Below, one piece after another: positions 61,839-64,000 of a DNA stretch of 64,000 bases. The first letter of the stretch is position 1. Each line of letters starts with the position of its first letter. A program made the position numbers and the translations under genes. The notes beneath the pieces are model-generated. The model saw nothing but the letters and a program-made list of their open reading frames with translations. It was not told where the DNA came from and did not search any database. The DNA comes from an uncultured Bacilli bacterium (lineage in GTDB: Bacteria > Bacillota_I > Bacilli_A > RF39 > UBA660), in the NCBI GenBank assembly GCA_934122275.1, contig CAKOWI010000004.1:1-64000 (forward strand), read 5' to 3'.

Positions 61839-63110
61839 CTAATATTCTATTTTCTTCTTATTATTAATCACTACAGTTGTAATAATTCCTAACAATGATA
61901 CTATAGATAATATAAAATACGTTGTAATACTATCACCCGTTTTAGGGTTTTTCATATTTGTATTATTAGATGATTTTTCTTGCTTTTTAACTTCAAATTT
62001 AGTTATTGCTTCTCCACCATCATTAAATTCAGCTTTAATCGTATGCTCACCAGCTGATAGTGTATCAACATATTCTTTATTTAAAGTAATAACTGTGCTG
62101 CCAGATTCTGCCTTATAATTTTTAGCATCAATTAATGCTCCATCAATATATAGTTTACCATCAAATAAACTAAAGTCTGCGTCTATTCTAAATATAGCAT
62201 TTTTTGATTCATTAATAGTATATATTTGATTTGCTCCTTCAGTAAACTTATATTCTTTAGGGACAACTTCTTCGTTTACATATTGAAAATTAAATTCATA
62301 AGTACACTTAGTATAGTAATCAGTTCTTATTTCATATATAATGCCACCATCTGAACCTGTAAAAGTTAACTTAGAACCTGTATATTTAGTATGAAGTCCT
62401 TTAAAAACTTCACTTTTTTTAGTTCCAACATTCACTGCAGTTAATATTGCTTTATTTTCTGACCTATTTCCAACTATCTTTATAACAGCTTCGCTTTCGT
62501 TGTCTGTTAATAATAAACCATTATAGTCTCTTTTATAATATAGTGTTTCATCTAAATTTACAAATGATTTTAATCCTTCTGTTAACTCATCAGTTTTAGA
62601 AAAATCAATTACACATTCTTGACCATTAGTCAAATCTATTACACCTTTTGATGTTAAATTTTCATAAATATTTTCAACCTTTGTATTAATAGCTGTTCTT
62701 ATTCTTAAAAGTTTAACATCTAATGTTCCACTAAATTTACTTGTTTCTAATTTAAATGTAGATTTAGTTTCACTTGATATTGTTGTTATAGGGTAATACC
62801 AATTATTGATATTTAATTTTATAGGTGTATTAGCACCAGAAACACTTGTATCTTCAATTTCTTCAATTACAAATTTATACTCTGCTTCATTTAAATCAAC
62901 TGTCATATCATTCGTAATATTAGTAACTAAATCATTACCTTTAAATAATTGCAATTTTCCTATTTTACTATATTCTACATAGCCATCATGAATTGTTCCA
63001 CCTTTAAAATTCAATTTCACTTCATTTTTGGATTCAGCAAATACATTAGTAGTAAATGCAAACATTCCAATTATTACTGCTAATAGCAACCTCTTAACAT
63101 ATTTTAACAT
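61839..63110 (-). CDS. Sortase-anchored surface protein (NPKTG)
   Basis: 423 residues: signal peptide (about 1-25, TNVFAES cleavage region), beta-rich repeats, then NPKTGDSITTYF, a hydrophobic helix and the tail NNKKKIEY. The same sorting signal is used by the next gene, 12 bp downstream, so the pair form an operon. AGGAGG lies 8 nt before the ATG. No enzymatic motif seen. Surface role inferred from the sorting signal. Confidence 0.85.
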   Translation of the reverse strand: MLKYVKRLLLAVIIGMFAFTTNVFAESKNEVKLNFKGGTIHDGYVEYSKIGKLQLFKGNDLVTNITNDMTVDLNEAEYKFVIEEIEDTSVSGANTPIKLNINNWYYPITTISSETKSTFKLETSKFSGTLDVKLLRIRTAINTKVENIYENLTSKGVIDLTNGQECVIDFSKTDELTEGLKSFVNLDETLYYKRDYNGLLLTDNESEAVIKIVGNRSENKAILTAVNVGTKKSEVFKGLHTKYTGSKLTFTGSDGGIIYEIRTDYYTKCTYEFNFQYVNEEVVPKEYKFTEGANQIYTINESKNAIFRIDADFSLFDGKLYIDGALIDAKNYKAESGSTVITLNKEYVDTLSAGEHTIKAEFNDGGEAITKFEVKKQEKSSNNTNMKNPKTGDSITTYFILSIVSLLGIITTVVINNKKKIEY

Positions 63111-63132
63111 TCTTATTCCTCCTTTATTTTAA

Positions 63133-63161
63133 ATTATAAAATCAATTAATTTGTATTACAA
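63133..63161 (-). promoter_or_regulatory. Promoter of the surface-protein operon
   Basis: Minus-strand TTGTAA (63156-63161), 17-bp spacer, TATAAT (63133-63138), 22 bp before the start codon. The 150 bp upstream hold nothing else I can identify. Confidence 0.65.
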
Positions 63162-63319
63162 CTTAATTACCAAGAAAAGCAATGTTTTTGATGGCAAGTA
63201 TCGTACTTAAATTACTGCTTAGTAAACATCAGAATATCTTAGCTTCTTTTCGTAGATAACTGATTATAATCATTTATATATCCACATTAATCTAAGTTTT
63301 TACACTATAAGTCAAAATA

Positions 63320-63361
63320 AAAAGACCATTAAGAAATTATTTGATTTCTTGACAGTCTTTT
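63320..63361 (-). terminator. Terminator of ppdK
   Basis: A long hairpin: AAAAGAC...GTCTTTT outside and AAGAAAT...ATTTCTT inside, with a T-run on the minus strand, just past the ppdK stop codon. Confidence 0.8.
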
Positions 63362-63365
63362 CTTA

Positions 63366-64000
63366 TTAATTATTATTTTTTGCTTTGATTGCGGCTTGTG
63401 CAGCAGCTAATCTTGCAATAGGTACTCTAAATGGTGAGCAAGAAACATAATCTAATCCTATACTGTTGCAGAATTCTACAGATGAAGGATCTCCACCATG
63501 TTCACCACATATACCAACATGAAGTTTTGGATTAACTGGTTTACCTAATTTAATAGCCATATCCATTAATTTACCAACACCATTTTGGTCAAGTTTTGCG
63601 AATGGATCGTTTTCAAAAATCTTATTATCATAGTATGATCCTAAGAATTTACCAGCATCATCTCTTGAGAAACCAAATGTCATTTGAGTTAAATCATTTG
63701 TACCAAAGCAGAAGAAATCAGCTTCTTTAGCTATTTCATCAGCTGTTAATGCTGCTCTTGGAATTTCTATCATTGTACCAACTTCATACTCTAAATCTAT
63801 ACCAGAAGCTTTAATTTCAGCATCGGCTGTTTCAACAACTATGTTTTTAACGAACTTTAATTCTTTAACTTCACATACAAGTGGAATCATAATTTCTGGT
63901 TTAACGTTCCAATCTGAATGTTTTTTCTTAGTATTAATTGCTGCTCTTATTACAGCTTTAGTTTGCATTCTAGCAATTTCTGGATAAGTAACATCTAGTC
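63366..64000 (-). CDS. ppdK: Pyruvate, phosphate dikinase, C-terminal part (runs off the window)
   Basis: The last 211 codons or so of PPDK, the PEP/pyruvate-binding TIM-barrel domain. FGTNDLTQMTFGFSRDD and HVGICGEHGGDPSSV (catalytic Cys region) are present, and the end is SCSPFRVPIARLAAAQAAI. The frame is open to the window edge, reading YPEIARMQTKAV, so the gene continues beyond 64000. It interconverts PEP and pyruvate with ATP and phosphate, a common glycolytic step in anaerobes. It complements pflB/pflA downstream of pyruvate. Confidence 0.97.
   Translation of the reverse strand, partial: LDVTYPEIARMQTKAVIRAAINTKKKHSDWNVKPEIMIPLVCEVKELKFVKNIVVETADAEIKASGIDLEYEVGTMIEIPRAALTADEIAKEADFFCFGTNDLTQMTFGFSRDDAGKFLGSYYDNKIFENDPFAKLDQNGVGKLMDMAIKLGKPVNPKLHVGICGEHGGDPSSVEFCNSIGLDYVSCSPFRVPIARLAAAQAAIKAKNNN

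Overview
This is a very A+T-rich bacterial chromosome segment with Firmicutes-type gene content. Pointers include strong GGAGG-type ribosome sites, RNase J, ylxM-ftsY, EzrA, MraZ, a YukD/EssC type VII secretion locus, pyruvate formate-lyase and a sigma factor of the SigE/SigK type. TGA is used as a stop and TGG as Trp, so the standard bacterial code applies. The small CotD-like coat protein, SpoVD-like PBP, DacA/DacF-like carboxypeptidase and SigE/K-like sigma suggest a spore-forming or recently spore-forming, anaerobic, gut-type member of the Bacilli or a related lineage. The species cannot be named from the sequence alone.

Layout. 0-5 kb: MarR-regulated heterodimeric ABC exporter, then ndk. 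5.0-9.2 kb: a small CotD-like gene cut in two by a 3.9-kb serine-recombinase element carrying HD-domain and Fic genes. 9.3-14.9 kb: ffh, a HerA-like ATPase, and an unusual ABC ATPase/permease pair. 15-18.5 kb: pflB and pflA with a DUF1016 remnant between them. 18.5-25.6 kb: a UDG-like protein, an RlmN/Cfr-like radical SAM protein, two tRNAs, mutM and polA. 25.6-29.4 kb: a hydrolase remnant, a P-type Ca2+-type ATPase, and small membrane and frameshifted genes. 29.4-34.8 kb: a DacA-type D,D-carboxypeptidase gene cut in two by a second, 4.1-kb serine-recombinase element carrying SseB-like and AlbA/Schlafen-type genes. 34.8-38.7 kb: the division cluster mraZ-rsmH-ftsL-pbp. 38.8-42.7 kb: yidD, a ZnuA-like lipoprotein without metal ligands, trmL, a thioredoxin-like protein and a membrane zincin. 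42.7-49.9 kb: a compact type VII secretion locus. 50-58.9 kb: ylxM-ftsY, RNase J, a NodB-like pseudoenzyme, ezrA, a sporulation-type sigma and a Cys-rich protein. 59-64 kb: a second Fic gene behind a tandem-repeat promoter, two NPKTG wall-anchored proteins, a ppdK remnant and the 3' part of the real ppdK.

The most striking observation is the pair of small elements that each split a host gene at a short direct repeat: ACAAG at 5162/9077 and an 11-bp repeat at 29983/34106. In both cases precise excision would rejoin the host gene in frame, giving a CotD-like protein of 92 residues and a carboxypeptidase of about 401 residues. In the second case the element separates the SxxK and SxN motifs from the KTG motif, so the integrated copy cannot encode an active enzyme. 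The layout resembles regulated intervening elements such as skin in sigK, but whether excision happens here is unknown.
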